Assembly: GCF_012848855.1 (NCBI RefSeq)
Contig: NZ_CP051630.1
Location: forward strand, 2,025,501 to 2,089,500
DNA from: Pyruvatibacter mobilis
GTDB lineage: Bacteria; Pseudomonadota; Alphaproteobacteria; CGMCC-115125
DNA length: 64,000 bases
Reading direction: 5' to 3'
The translations under genes were made by a program, and so were the position numbers. The notes beneath the pieces are model-generated. The model did no database searches. It saw nothing but the letters and a program-made list of their open reading frames with translations, and was not told where the DNA came from. Shown in pieces: positions 15,062 to 22,922 of this stretch; the stretch's first letter is position 1; every line of letters begins with the position of its first letter.

Positions 15062-15610
15062 CTATCCGCGGGCTACGAGTTTGCCGTCCGGGCCGGAGGA
15101 TGACATGGCGCCGGCCGCGGCCGGACCGATGTCCGCCCCGTCAAGCTGCGCTTCAAGCTCGCGACGCGCGCGGGCGACACGACTCTTGATGGTGCCGACT
15201 GCGCATCCACAGATATCAGCCGCCTCGTCATAGGAAAAGCCATCAACCGAGGTGAGGATCAGGGCTTCGCGCTGGTCCGGCGGCAGCTTGCCCAGTTCGC
15301 GGACCAGATCCTTCAGGTGAAGGCTGCTGAGCTGCGACTCGTGCACCGCGTTTTCCGGCGCGGTCTCACCGTCGCCCACATCCTGGTAGCGCTTGTTCTT
15401 GCGCACCTCGTTGTAGAAGTGATTGCGCAGGATGGTGAACAGCCACGCCTTGAGGTTGGTCCCTTCCTGGTATTTGTCCTGGTTCGCCCAGGCGCGCATC
15501 ACCGCTTCCTGGACAAGGTCATCGGCCCAGACACCATCGCCGCACAGGGAGCGCGCGAAGGCACGCAGATTGGGGAGAAGGGCCGTCAGGTCGGACTTGA
15601 ATGTCGACAT
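15062..15610 (-). CDS. ecfG: General stress ECF sigma factor EcfG
   Basis: 182 residues. Region 2 spans about 12-75 (FARSLCGDGVWADDLVQEAV, LKAWLFTILRNHFYNEVRK) and region 4 about 110-165 (LPPDQREALILTSVDGFSYD, CAVGTIKSRVARARREL). The long linker and the G-rich C terminus fit EcfG (ECF15). It directs transcription of the alphaproteobacterial stress regulon from GGAAC-N17-GTT promoters and is held by NepR. It follows nepR by three bases and shares its promoter at 15963-15987. Confidence 0.95.
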   Translation of the reverse strand: MSTFKSDLTALLPNLRAFARSLCGDGVWADDLVQEAVMRAWANQDKYQEGTNLKAWLFTILRNHFYNEVRKNKRYQDVGDGETAPENAVHESQLSSLHLKDLVRELGKLPPDQREALILTSVDGFSYDEAADICGCAVGTIKSRVARARRELEAQLDGADIGPAAAGAMSSSGPDGKLVARG

Positions 15611-15613
15611 GAT

Positions 15614-15907
15614 TTACTGCGCCTCGTTGCCGGAGGACGGATCAGACGCATCTGATTTCCGGCCTGGCGCCGCCTGGACACCGCCAGGCTCGGTTTCATC
15701 AAGCTTGTCCAGAAGGGACGCCAGATCATCGGGGATCGGCTCTTCCGCATATGACGAGTAGAGGTCGCGCAGCTGGTCGCCGAGCCAGTCCTTGCGAGGG
15801 GCCGGGCCAGCATTTTCGGCGGCCGCGCCGGTCTTTTCAGACCCGTTGGCAGCACCGTTTCCCGGCGGAGCGCCGGCGCCGTTGCGCGTTTCATACTCAG
15901 TGGACAT
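15614..15907 (-). CDS. nepR: Anti-sigma factor NepR
   Basis: 97 residues from the ATG at 15907. The conserved NepR core is DWLGDQLRDLYSSYAEEPIP near residues 40-60, followed by DDLASLLDKLDE; both tails are low-complexity and probably disordered, as usual. It binds EcfG in unstressed cells and is pulled away by phosphorylated PhyR. The promoter and the conserved length set the start; the open frame extends another 41 codons upstream across the promoter. Confidence 0.93.
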   Translation of the reverse strand: MSTEYETRNGAGAPPGNGAANGSEKTGAAAENAGPAPRKDWLGDQLRDLYSSYAEEPIPDDLASLLDKLDETEPGGVQAAPGRKSDASDPSSGNEAQ

Positions 15908-15962
15908 CAGACAGTTTCCTTGCGACCCGGGCAGGGCGGTTAGCGTATTCGTACGGGTGTGA

Positions 15963-15987
15963 AACGCGGCTGCCAGAAAAAAGTTCC
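15963..15987 (-). promoter_or_regulatory. EcfG promoter of nepR-ecfG-HK
   Basis: On the minus strand GGAAC-N16-CGTT, an exact consensus match. It is arranged divergently with the phyR promoter eight bases away, and both have GGAAC followed by a run of T. This is the autoregulated promoter seen in other alphaproteobacteria. Confidence 0.9.
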
Positions 15988-15995
15988 GCGACGGG

Positions 15996-16020
15996 GGAAC
16001 TTTTTTTCGCGGGCCCGGTT
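15996..16020 (+). promoter_or_regulatory. EcfG promoter of phyR
   Basis: GGAAC-N17-GTT (with G before GTT). Expected start near 16027, 30 bases before the phyR ATG. Confidence 0.88.
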
Positions 16021-16056
16021 TTCCTTCCATCGTTTAACGCTTTCAAGGAATTCCAC

Positions 16057-16866
16057 ATGTCTTTGGCTGAGGAAATTGGCCCGCATCTGCCGAGCCTGCG
16101 CCGCTATGCCCGAGCCCTGTCCGGCTCGCAGGCCAGCGGCGACACCTATGTACGGGTAATGCTGGAGACACTGGTCACCAACCCGAACCAGTGGGAACAA
16201 GCCGGGAACGCCCGGTTTTCGAGCTTCAAGCTGTTCCACGCCGTCTGGAACGCGGTCGGCCAGGATGTGCCCACCGCCGCGCCGGACCACAGCGGCAGGT
16301 TCACCATTGCCGATGAGCGGCTGTCGAGCCTTGCAGCGCCGAGCCGCCAGGCCCTGCTGCTGACCGCCATGGAGGGTTTCTCCGATGCGGAAGCCGCCAG
16401 GATCATGGGGCTCAGCGAGGCTGACTTCCGCGCGCTGATCAAGGACGCGGACGACGCCATCAAGGCGCTGACCCGGTCGGACGTGATGATCATCGAAGAC
16501 GAGGCGATCATCGCGCTGGATATTCAGGGTCTGGTTGAGGAGCTCGGCCACAATGTCACCGGCGTTGCCGCGACACGGACCGAGGCGCAGAAGCTGGTGG
16601 CGCAGAAGAAGCCCGACATTCTGCTGGCCGACATTCAGCTGGCGGACGGATCGTCCGGCATTGACGCGGCGTCGGACATCCTCGCGGAGCTCGACATTCC
16701 GGTGGTGTTCATCACCGCCTTCCCCGAGCGCCTGCTGACCGGCCGCCAGGTGGAACCGACCTTCCTGATCACCAAACCCTTCCAGCCGGCCGCCGTGCGT
16801 GCCGCGATCTCGCAGGCGCTGTTCTTCAAGCAGACCGCCCGCCGGCTGACCGCCCCCGCCGCATAA
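16057..16866 (+). CDS. phyR: Stress response regulator PhyR
   Basis: 269 residues from the ATG at 16057 with AAGGA upstream. Residues 1-130 mimic an EcfG-type sigma factor (SLRRYARALSGSQASGD, LLTAMEGFSDAEAARIMGLS); residues 141-260 form a receiver with acidic pair Glu147/Asp148, phospho-Asp192 in LLADIQLADG, and the switch Thr and Lys in FITAFPE and LITKPFQ. When phosphorylated, the sigma-like part binds NepR and frees EcfG. Divergent from nepR-ecfG. The small YqjD-like gene follows 36 bases later and may be co-transcribed. Confidence 0.95.
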   Translation: MSLAEEIGPHLPSLRRYARALSGSQASGDTYVRVMLETLVTNPNQWEQAGNARFSSFKLFHAVWNAVGQDVPTAAPDHSGRFTIADERLSSLAAPSRQALLLTAMEGFSDAEAARIMGLSEADFRALIKDADDAIKALTRSDVMIIEDEAIIALDIQGLVEELGHNVTGVAATRTEAQKLVAQKKPDILLADIQLADGSSGIDAASDILAELDIPVVFITAFPERLLTGRQVEPTFLITKPFQPAAVRAAISQALFFKQTARRLTAPAA

Positions 16867-16902
16867 GCCGCGGGGCTGCCACGCCAGCTACAGGAGACAG
16901 AC

Positions 16903-17226
16903 ATGGCTACCGCCGAGAAGACCGTGAACGACGCCGGCAAGCAGATGGACGCCGTCAAGGCTGACATGGACGCGATCCGCTCCGACCTCAAATCACTGAT
17001 GGACGACGTGAGTTCGCTGCGCTCCGCTGCAGCCTCGGAAGCCAAGGCCCAGCTTGATGAGCGGATGGCCGACATCTCCGCCCGTGCGGCGAAGGCCCGC
17101 AAGGACATGTCCGCTGCTGCATCCGAACAGGCGGACACCGCCCGCAAGGTCGTGCAGGACAACCCGATCGCCTCCGTGGCGGCGGCTTTCGGTCTTGGTC
17201 TTCTGGCTGCCCGCCTCCTGAAATAG
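16903..17226 (+). CDS. YqjD/ElaB-like (DUF883) membrane-anchored protein
   Basis: 107 residues. A long amphipathic coiled coil (about 5-75: VKADMDAIRSDLKSLMDDVS, AKAQLDERMADISARAAKAR) ends in the DNP motif and one C-terminal membrane helix (NPIASVAAAFGLGLLAARLL). This is the layout of ElaB/YqjD proteins, which are tail-anchored and stress-induced in enterobacteria. An AGGAG lies before the ATG. Position directly after phyR and before another small membrane protein suggests a GSR-controlled operon. Confidence 0.8.
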   Translation: MATAEKTVNDAGKQMDAVKADMDAIRSDLKSLMDDVSSLRSAAASEAKAQLDERMADISARAAKARKDMSAAASEQADTARKVVQDNPIASVAAAFGLGLLAARLLK

Positions 17227-17236
17227 GGACGACGCC

Positions 17237-17623
17237 ATGCGTGCCGGACCAATCATCGCCTGGATGGCCGCAGGCCTGTTCGGGCTGGGATGCCTCCTTG
17301 CCCTCATCTGGGGCGTGGCGGTGTGGTTCGGCACGTGGCTGCCGCCCGTGGCAGTGCCGTTTGCCCTGGCGGGTTTCCTGGCCTTCATGGGGCTGGTGGC
17401 AGGTCTCATCGGACAGGCCTATGCGGCGCGCCCGGCACCGGCAGCCGCTGCGGGGGGCATTCCGCTCTCCATGGTGGCGGCCACCCTATCCGGTGCCCCC
17501 TCCCCTGCCGAGATCGAAGCCCTGTCCCGTGTCTGCACGACGCGGCCCGTGACCGGCATGGCAACCGCCTTTGCGCTGGGGATCATCCAGGGTCTCGATC
17601 TCGATAAACCGCGCCGCAAATAG
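17237..17623 (+). CDS. Small integral membrane protein, YqjE-like
   Basis: 128 residues with two adjacent N-terminal membrane helices (about 7-32 and 36-62), an Ala/Pro-rich turn and a soluble helical tail with a final membrane-proximal Gly-rich segment (GMATAFALGIIQGLDL). It starts 10 bases after the YqjD-like gene. In many proteobacteria a YqjD-like protein is followed by a two-helix YqjE-type protein, and this pair fits; the sequence match itself is weak. Function unknown. Confidence 0.6.
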   Translation: MRAGPIIAWMAAGLFGLGCLLALIWGVAVWFGTWLPPVAVPFALAGFLAFMGLVAGLIGQAYAARPAPAAAAGGIPLSMVAATLSGAPSPAEIEALSRVCTTRPVTGMATAFALGIIQGLDLDKPRRK

Positions 17624-17636
17624 CGCGGGCGACCCC

Positions 17637-18770
17637 TTACATTTCATCTCCGGGACGCCGCACGGCGGAGGCCGGGAACACCGGCCTGAGACCGCCCGTG
17701 CGCACCATGACATCGGCGAGGGTCTCCCCGTCGTCAAGGATCAGGCTGCGCGCTGTCACCACGCAGGCGACGAGGATAGGCACGGCGAGGAAAGCGCCGG
17801 CGAGACCGAGGATCCAGCTCCACAACAGCACGAAGATGAAGATGGCGACCGGGTGCAGCATCAGCACCTTGCCCAGCACCATGGGGGTCACCAGCTCGGA
17901 CTCGATGAGATTGATCACCACATAGGCGAGGACCGGCATGAGCATGGCCGTCCATGTGTCGAAAGTGACCATGGCGGCACAGCCGATGATGGTGGCAACA
18001 ATCAGCGGACCCACATAGGGAACGAGCCCCAGCACGGCGGCGATGACGCCCCACAGGAGCGGTGTCGGCATGTCGAGCAGATACATGGCGCCGGCGGTGA
18101 GCAGGCCGACCACGAGATTGACCAGCGCCAGGGCACCCATATAGCGCGACATCTGCACCTCGATCTCATCAAGGCTCTCGCGCAGCCTGCGGCCACGGTC
18201 ACCCATCTTGTCGGTGACAGCAGTGGGCAGGAGGGGCGCTGAGAAGGCCAGCATGAACAGAACGAGGACGAGGGTAACGGCGACCTGAGCAAGGAAGACG
18301 CGCGATGTTTCAAAGACCTGCTCGAGCAGCGAGGTCTGCTTGACCCGCACCGGTTCCACCACCGCAGCGCCCGACAGCTCGGTCGCCTTTTCGAGCCGTT
18401 CAGCGGTGTTCTGCGCTTCCTCGATGGTATCGCGGATGGGCGTCAGATTGCGTTCGATCTTGGTGATGACATTGGGGATTTCGCCAATCCAGCGGGAGGC
18501 CGGTTCATACAGCGTCACCACGAGAATGATCAGCGTTGCGAGAAAGCCCAGGAACACCGCCGCGGCCGCGAGCGGCCGGGGTACATTGAAACGCAGAAGC
18601 GCGCGCACCGGCGACCGCAGGACGGACGCCAGGAACGCGGCCATAAGGATGGGAGTGGCGACAGGGGCCGCAACGGCTATGAGCGTGAGCACCGCGCAGA
18701 GCAGCAGGCCGCCCAATAGCCAGTTGCGGGTTGTGTCGTGAACTTCCTGCGGCTCAGTGTTTACGGCCAT
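17637..18770 (-). CDS. AI-2E family (PerM/YdiK-like) transporter
   Basis: 377 residues from the ATG at 18770; an ATG at 18800 would add 10. Eight membrane helices are arranged in the family's usual way: two pairs at the N terminus (LLGGLLLCAVLTLIAVAAPV and VFLGFLATLIILVVTLY), a large extracytoplasmic loop with WIGEIPNVITKIERNL, then the conserved LVNLVVGLLTAGAMYLLDMP, LWGVIAAVLGLVPYVGPLI and VVINLIESELVTPMVLGK. Members are broadly annotated exporters; autoinducer-2 export is shown for few and is not implied here. It overlaps the DUF1328 gene upstream and is probably in the CsbD operon. Confidence 0.85.
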   Translation of the reverse strand: MAVNTEPQEVHDTTRNWLLGGLLLCAVLTLIAVAAPVATPILMAAFLASVLRSPVRALLRFNVPRPLAAAAVFLGFLATLIILVVTLYEPASRWIGEIPNVITKIERNLTPIRDTIEEAQNTAERLEKATELSGAAVVEPVRVKQTSLLEQVFETSRVFLAQVAVTLVLVLFMLAFSAPLLPTAVTDKMGDRGRRLRESLDEIEVQMSRYMGALALVNLVVGLLTAGAMYLLDMPTPLLWGVIAAVLGLVPYVGPLIVATIIGCAAMVTFDTWTAMLMPVLAYVVINLIESELVTPMVLGKVLMLHPVAIFIFVLLWSWILGLAGAFLAVPILVACVVTARSLILDDGETLADVMVRTGGLRPVFPASAVRRPGDEM

Positions 18771-18945
18771 CGGTGAACCTGTCGCGCTCTCGGGCGACAT
18801 CCACCAGGAAGGCGCCGATCATCCCCAGCACGCCGAGGGCGAGCGCGGCCTGACCGATCCAGGCAAACCCTGCCGTCAGGCCGCCAAGCCCGATGGCTGC
18901 GGCTGCGACCGTCAGCGCCAATATCGCTATCACCCAGTAAAGCAC
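18754..18945 (-). CDS. DUF1328 small membrane protein
   Basis: 63 residues from a GTG with AGAGGAG upstream. It begins LYWVIAILALTVAAAAIGLG, with two membrane helices and a charged tail (VDVARERDRFTDGRKH). DUF1328 proteins (YtjA-like) are short two-helix membrane proteins of unknown function, often in stress regulons. It lies between csbD and the AI-2E family gene; all three follow the EcfG promoter at 19288-19312. A paralogue is at 20193-20369. Confidence 0.8.
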   Translation of the reverse strand: MLYWVIAILALTVAAAAIGLGGLTAGFAWIGQAALALGVLGMIGAFLVDVARERDRFTDGRKH

Positions 18946-18994
18946 GTGCTTCTCCTCTTTCGGCTTTCAGTCGGCCGGCATTCAGTTGGCCCGG

Positions 18995-19186
18995 TTACGC
19001 CAGCCAGTCATTGACTTCCTTCTTCGCGGCATCGCGGGTCTTGCCGTATTTCTTCTGGATGGTGCCGACGAGTTCCTCGAAGCTGCCATCGACGCGGTCG
19101 ATGTCATCATCGGTGAGCTCGCCCCATTTCTGCTTGGCGCTGCCCTTGAGTTCGTGCCATTTGCCTTTGAGAACGTCGGACGACAT
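18995..19186 (-). CDS. CsbD family stress protein
   Basis: 63 residues from the ATG at 19186 with AAGGAGA upstream. The whole protein is the CsbD helical fold: LKGKWHELKGSAKQKWGELT, then DDIDRVDGSFEELVGTIQKK and YGKTRDAAKKEVNDWL. CsbD is a small hydrophilic stress protein in many bacteria; its molecular task is not settled. An earlier in-frame ATG would add 16 residues but has no ribosome site. An EcfG promoter lies about 100 bases upstream. Confidence 0.93.
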   Translation of the reverse strand: MSSDVLKGKWHELKGSAKQKWGELTDDDIDRVDGSFEELVGTIQKKYGKTRDAAKKEVNDWLA

Positions 19187-19287
19187 CGGCTTCTCCTTCT
19201 GTCTCTCTATCTGTTCAAATCTGTGTCGGTTCATGCGCCCTGCGCCGCCCTTTTCTGACGGCGATGCACGGCGCGAGATGACTGGGA

Positions 19288-19312
19288 AACCGCCAAAATC
19301 GCCTTTTGTTCC
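19288..19312 (-). promoter_or_regulatory. EcfG promoter of the csbD-DUF1328-AI-2E unit
   Basis: On the minus strand GGAAC-N17-GTT (extended GGTT). Expected start near 19281, giving a leader of about 95 bases. Divergent from the promoter at 19347-19371. Confidence 0.78.
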
Positions 19313-19346
19313 GGCGGCTTAGGGCATCTGCCCCGACTCACTGCAT

Positions 19347-19371
19347 GGAACCCAGGGCCGCCTGCCGTGTT
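19347..19371 (+). promoter_or_regulatory. EcfG promoter of the secreted protein at 19380
   Basis: GGAAC-N17-GTT. The expected start, 7-8 bases after GTT, coincides with the ATG at 19380, which suggests a leaderless or nearly leaderless mRNA. Confidence 0.6.
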
Positions 19372-19379
19372 TGATAGGC

Positions 19380-19955
19380 ATGGCATATGAAGCAGCACAC
19401 AGGACCGGACTTACCGCCCCATTCGCCGCCCCGGCGCGCGCCCTCACCTTTGCGGGTGTCGTTGCCCTCGGCTTGGGTCTGAGCAGCACCGCGACCGGCG
19501 CCGAGGAATTTGACCGCGCGGGCCTGCTGGATGACGGCGCCCACTTCGTCGTGGCGCTGCATGACGCTTTCGAGACCCAGGCGCGCGACTGCGCGGCGGT
19601 GGAAAAGACCGAATGCACCTATTACTTCGACACCCGCGCGCGGGACATCCGCAACGGCGCGGAAGCCTACGCCCTGCCCCTGCCGCAGGATGCTTCGGTT
19701 AATGCGTTGCCCGATGAGTTTCACGAGACCTATGCGGTGATCACCTCGGAGGCGGCCGACGCCGAGCCCTATCTCACCGCTGAACTGCAGCTCTCCTACG
19801 AGGGCTGGGTGATGGCGGGGCTTGCATCTGACACGGGCGAAGCCGAGGCGTGGCACGACCGGTGGGAGCGCTCCTTGTCGGCACTGTCGCCGGACACGCT
19901 TGAGGCCGGTGAGCAGCTCGTGTCGTTCAACTATAGCGGCGTGCAGACGCGCTAG
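19380..19955 (+). CDS. Secreted protein of unknown function, EcfG-promoter gene
   Basis: 191 residues from the ATG at 19380; a TTG three codons earlier is also in frame. A hydrophobic signal-type segment (ALTFAGVVALGLGLSSTATGA) ends near residue 43. The mature part is acidic, with one Cys pair (DCAAVEKTECTYYFDTRARD) that could form a disulphide and a helical C-terminal half ending WHDRWERSLSALSPDTLEAG. I do not recognise the family. The start lies only about 9 bases after the EcfG -10 element. A strong terminator follows the gene. Confidence 0.7.
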   Translation: MAYEAAHRTGLTAPFAAPARALTFAGVVALGLGLSSTATGAEEFDRAGLLDDGAHFVVALHDAFETQARDCAAVEKTECTYYFDTRARDIRNGAEAYALPLPQDASVNALPDEFHETYAVITSEAADAEPYLTAELQLSYEGWVMAGLASDTGEAEAWHDRWERSLSALSPDTLEAGEQLVSFNYSGVQTR

Positions 19956-19976
19956 ACCAAAGGGCTATACAAACAG

Positions 19977-20018
19977 AAATCCGCACGCGGACATTCTCCG
20001 TGTGCGGATTTTTATTTT
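19977..20018 (+). terminator. Intrinsic terminator
   Basis: AAATCCGCACGCGGA and TCCGTGTGCGGATTT pair around a short loop, followed by TTTATTTTTC. Ends the secreted-protein gene. Confidence 0.92.
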
Positions 20019-20053
20019 TCGCTGATTGCCTTACGCACTTTTTTGTCTCCGCG

Positions 20054-20078
20054 GGAACCTGATATCGGCCTGCGGGTT
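20054..20078 (+). promoter_or_regulatory. EcfG promoter of the second DUF1328 gene
   Basis: GGAAC-N17-GTT. Expected start near 20085, about 108 bases before the ATG at 20193. The small lipoprotein gene downstream probably shares it. Confidence 0.75.
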
Positions 20079-20192
20079 TAATTGGCAGGCAGCGCAGACG
20101 CGCTGTTGGCCATGACGGATGCAGCAGCCCGCCCCACCCAGGGCGGCACGGTTTCAAACACCGGGCGGCGCATCCCCAAAGGAGAGTTAGAG

Positions 20193-20369
20193 ATGCTGTA
20201 CTGGGCAGTTGTTTTCTTCATCGTCGCGATCATCGCCGCCGTGCTGGGCTTCGGCGGTGTGGCGGGTGCCGCTGCGGGCATCGCCGAGATCCTGTTCTTC
20301 GTGTTCCTCGTGCTGCTGGTGATCAGCCTGATCATGCATGTGGTCCGCGGCCGTGCCCCGCGACCGTAA
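20193..20369 (+). CDS. DUF1328 small membrane protein (second copy)
   Basis: 58 residues from the ATG at 20193, preceded by AAAGGAGAG. It starts [20 protein letters not shown] and continues with a second helix ([19 protein letters not shown]) and a basic tail (RGRAPRP), the standard DUF1328/YtjA form. A longer open frame upstream lacks a ribosome site and runs into the promoter. Same family as 18754-18945, with a different tail. GSR membership inferred from the promoter. Confidence 0.85.
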   Translation: MLYWAVVFFIVAIIAAVLGFGGVAGAAAGIAEILFFVFLVLLVISLIMHVVRGRAPRP

Positions 20370-20427
20370 CCGGCACGACCTTGCATACGCCTGACGTCAC
20401 GATCCATCATTCAGAAAGGACATCACA

Positions 20428-20556
20428 ATGAAACGCTTCCTTCTCGTTCTCGGCCTCGTTCTTCCGATCACCGCGCTGGCTGCCTGCGACCAGGACGGCC
20501 CGGCCGAGGAAGCCGGCGAGGACATCGATAACGCTGTCGAAGAGCTGCAGAACTAA
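20428..20556 (+). CDS. Entericidin-like small lipoprotein
   Basis: 42 residues; too short for many gene finders. The ATG follows AGAAAGGA. The signal MKRFLLVLGLVLPITALAAC has a lipobox (LAAC) whose Cys would be lipidated, leaving a mature acidic peptide DQDGPAEEAGEDIDNAVEEL. This is close to the entericidin A/B pattern of tiny stress-induced membrane lipoproteins. It lies 58 bases after the DUF1328 gene and ends before a clear terminator, so the two likely form a transcript from the EcfG promoter at 20054. Confidence 0.8.
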   Translation: MKRFLLVLGLVLPITALAACDQDGPAEEAGEDIDNAVEELQN

Positions 20557-20612
20557 GCTGCCGCCAGACAATGCCCGCAGCGGCCTCACCCGCCGGGCAG
20601 AGACGACACGAC

Positions 20613-20654
20613 AACGGCGGATGCAGACGATGAATGTCGGCATCCGCCGTTTTG
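20613..20654 (+). terminator. Intrinsic terminator
   Basis: AACGGCGGATGC pairs with GCATCCGCCGTT across a 15-base loop, followed by TTGCGTT. Ends the DUF1328-lipoprotein unit, about 40 bases before the phospholipase gene. Confidence 0.85.
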
Positions 20655-20691
20655 CGTTGACGCGATAATTCGCGAACAGGGGACCCAGACA

Positions 20692-22911
20692 ATGGGCACA
20701 CGCTTCACGGCACCGGACCGGCCTGAGGACATCCACCGATGGGCGCATACGCCCAGGGCGGCGGTGCTGGTGGATGCCGACGGCTATTTCGGCATGCTGG
20801 CAAAGATGCTCCCCGAGGCGCGTCACTCCATCAAGATCGTGGGGTGGGATATTGACGGGCGGACGGAACTGACGCCGCAGGACCCGGATAATCCCAATCG
20901 CCTGTGTGACGTGCTTCAGTCCATCGCCGACGACAAGCCGGACGTGGACATATCGCTTCTGCAATGGGATTTCGCGCTCATCTATGCGCTGGAGCGGGAA
21001 TGGCTGCCGTCGCTGCAATTCGACTGGCGCGGGCATCCGGGCATCACGTCCCAGCTGGACGGGCATCTGCCGCCTGGCGCGAGCCACCATGAGAAGATCG
21101 TCATCATTGATGACGAGATTGCCTTTGTGGGCGGCATCGACCTCACCACCGGCCGGTGGGATGAAAGCACCCATCCGGCGGATGACGACAGGCGCACGAC
21201 GCCGGAGGGCGAGCGCTATGCGCCCTGGCATGACGTGCAGATGGTGGTGAGCGGCGACGCGGCCCATGCCATGGCAGAGCTTGTGGACGCGCGCTGGCAG
21301 AACGCAATCGGCAAGGGCCCCGCCTTGCGGCCGCGCGAGGACACCGCCGATGACCGCTGGCCCGAGGGCCTGGAGCCGGATTTCGAGGATCTTGAGATCG
21401 GGATCGCTCGCACCCGCGCCCCGTTCCGGCATGTGGAGGAGCGGCGCGAGATCGAGCTCTTGCATCTCGATATGATTTCCCAGGCCGAGCGCTACATCTA
21501 CCTGGAGAACCAGTATTTCACCGCAGACGTGCTGATCGAAGCACTCACGGACCGGATGAAGGACGTGCCGGACCTGGTGCTGATTGCCATCATGCCGCAG
21601 ACGCTGCCGGGCATGGTGGAGGAGCTGAGCATGAATGCGGGACGCTACCGCGCCATGCAGCATCTCGAAGACGCCGGGCTGGGCGACCGGGTGATGCTGG
21701 TGCATCCGATCTCCTGCCCGGAGGATGGCGGCGGCGATATCAATGACGACGACACGGCGCAGATCATGGTGCATGCCAAGGTGCTGATCGTAGACGGCAG
21801 GATGCTGCGCGTCGGGTCGGCCAATTTCAACAACCGCGCCCTTGGCCTCGACAGCGAATGCGACCTTACGATCTATGCGGGGGATGAGGACCAGGTAGCA
21901 CGCGTGGGCGCCATCGCCGCGCGGCTGCTGGGCGAACATCTGGGCGGCGATGAAGACGCGGCCCGCGCGATCTTCGAGGCAGACGACATTCTGCAGGCGC
22001 TGGAAGACCGGCGCCTGGGCGACGAGACGCGCAGGCTGGTGAAGAGCGAGCAGCTGGACGCCCATGACACGCCGCTGGCCCATGCCCTGTCGGTGGTGGG
22101 TGATCCCGCATCCCCGCCGCCGACGCTCGCCTTTCTGGGTGCCAAGGTGCGGCTGGCCTTCGAGGAACTGGGCGTGCTGCGGCGGGCGGATGATCCCGAG
22201 GGGCGGGACAGCCCGGATGCCCGATCCTCCCACGGGGGCAACGAGCTTGCCCTCTCCGGTGCTGCAGCAGCGGTGCGCACGACGCTTGCCGCTGTGGCAC
22301 TCCTGGTGCTGACGGCGCTCATTGCGCTGACGCCGATCGGGGACTGGACGGGCCTTGAAAGCCTGCCGCGCTGGACGCCCGGCCCGTGGCTGCTCGCCGG
22401 GATATCTCTCGTGATGGTGGTGCTGGGCGTCTTTGCCTTCCCACTCGGCGTGATGGTGGCCGTGTGCGGGTTCCTGTTCGGCTGGCAGGGAGGCATCGCT
22501 GCGGGGCTTGCAGGCGGTGCAGCGTCGGCGCTTGTGTTCTTCCTTGCCGGGCGGCGGATGAAATCCCGCGTCCTTAAGAATTTCCTCAGCACACGGATGC
22601 GGCGCATCGTGCGGCACCTGTCGCGGCGCGGGGCCACGGGGATTGCCGCGCTGCGGGCCGTGCCGGTGGTGCCATTCTCAGTGGTGACGCTTGCGGCGGG
22701 CGCTTCGGAGATCAGCCTTTGGCGGTTCCTCGCCGGTACGGCGCTGAGCATGGTGCCGGCCATCTGCGCGCTGGCGGTGATGGGCGACCGGCTGTGGCTG
22801 TTCTGGCATGAGCCGGGGCTTGTGCCGGTGCTTCACTTCGCAGCGGCGACCCTGGTGCTGGGTGTGCACCTCACCATCATGTCGCAGCTCACCAAATGGG
22901 TGAACGACTGA
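20692..22911 (+). CDS. Phospholipase D domain fused to a VTT/DedA-like membrane domain
   Basis: 739 residues. Two HKD motifs define a PLD/transphosphatidylase: HHEKIVIIDDEIAFVGGIDL near residue 140 and HAKVLIVDGRMLRVGSANF near 360. Residues about 515-739 form a membrane domain with VMVVLGVFAFPLGVMVAVCG, LFGWQGGIAAGLAGGAASAL, and the LRAVPVVPFSVVTLAAGAS motif of the VTT (SNARE-associated/DedA) family, whose members are linked to lipid scrambling or flipping. Fusion of these two is known in proteobacteria. Action on membrane phospholipids is inferred. AGGGGA precedes the ATG. I see no EcfG site directly upstream; it may be read from elsewhere. Confidence 0.88.
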   Translation: MGTRFTAPDRPEDIHRWAHTPRAAVLVDADGYFGMLAKMLPEARHSIKIVGWDIDGRTELTPQDPDNPNRLCDVLQSIADDKPDVDISLLQWDFALIYALEREWLPSLQFDWRGHPGITSQLDGHLPPGASHHEKIVIIDDEIAFVGGIDLTTGRWDESTHPADDDRRTTPEGERYAPWHDVQMVVSGDAAHAMAELVDARWQNAIGKGPALRPREDTADDRWPEGLEPDFEDLEIGIARTRAPFRHVEERREIELLHLDMISQAERYIYLENQYFTADVLIEALTDRMKDVPDLVLIAIMPQTLPGMVEELSMNAGRYRAMQHLEDAGLGDRVMLVHPISCPEDGGGDINDDDTAQIMVHAKVLIVDGRMLRVGSANFNNRALGLDSECDLTIYAGDEDQVARVGAIAARLLGEHLGGDEDAARAIFEADDILQALEDRRLGDETRRLVKSEQLDAHDTPLAHALSVVGDPASPPPTLAFLGAKVRLAFEELGVLRRADDPEGRDSPDARSSHGGNELALSGAAAAVRTTLAAVALLVLTALIALTPIGDWTGLESLPRWTPGPWLLAGISLVMVVLGVFAFPLGVMVAVCGFLFGWQGGIAAGLAGGAASALVFFLAGRRMKSRVLKNFLSTRMRRIVRHLSRRGATGIAALRAVPVVPFSVVTLAAGASEISLWRFLAGTALSMVPAICALAVMGDRLWLFWHEPGLVPVLHFAAATLVLGVHLTIMSQLTKWVND

Positions 22912-22922
22912 GCGGTGGCGTG

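Noticed and set aside
20407-22617. 736-codon open frame antisense to the phospholipase gene
   Set aside because: His/Arg/Pro-rich mirror frame caused by high GC at third codon positions.
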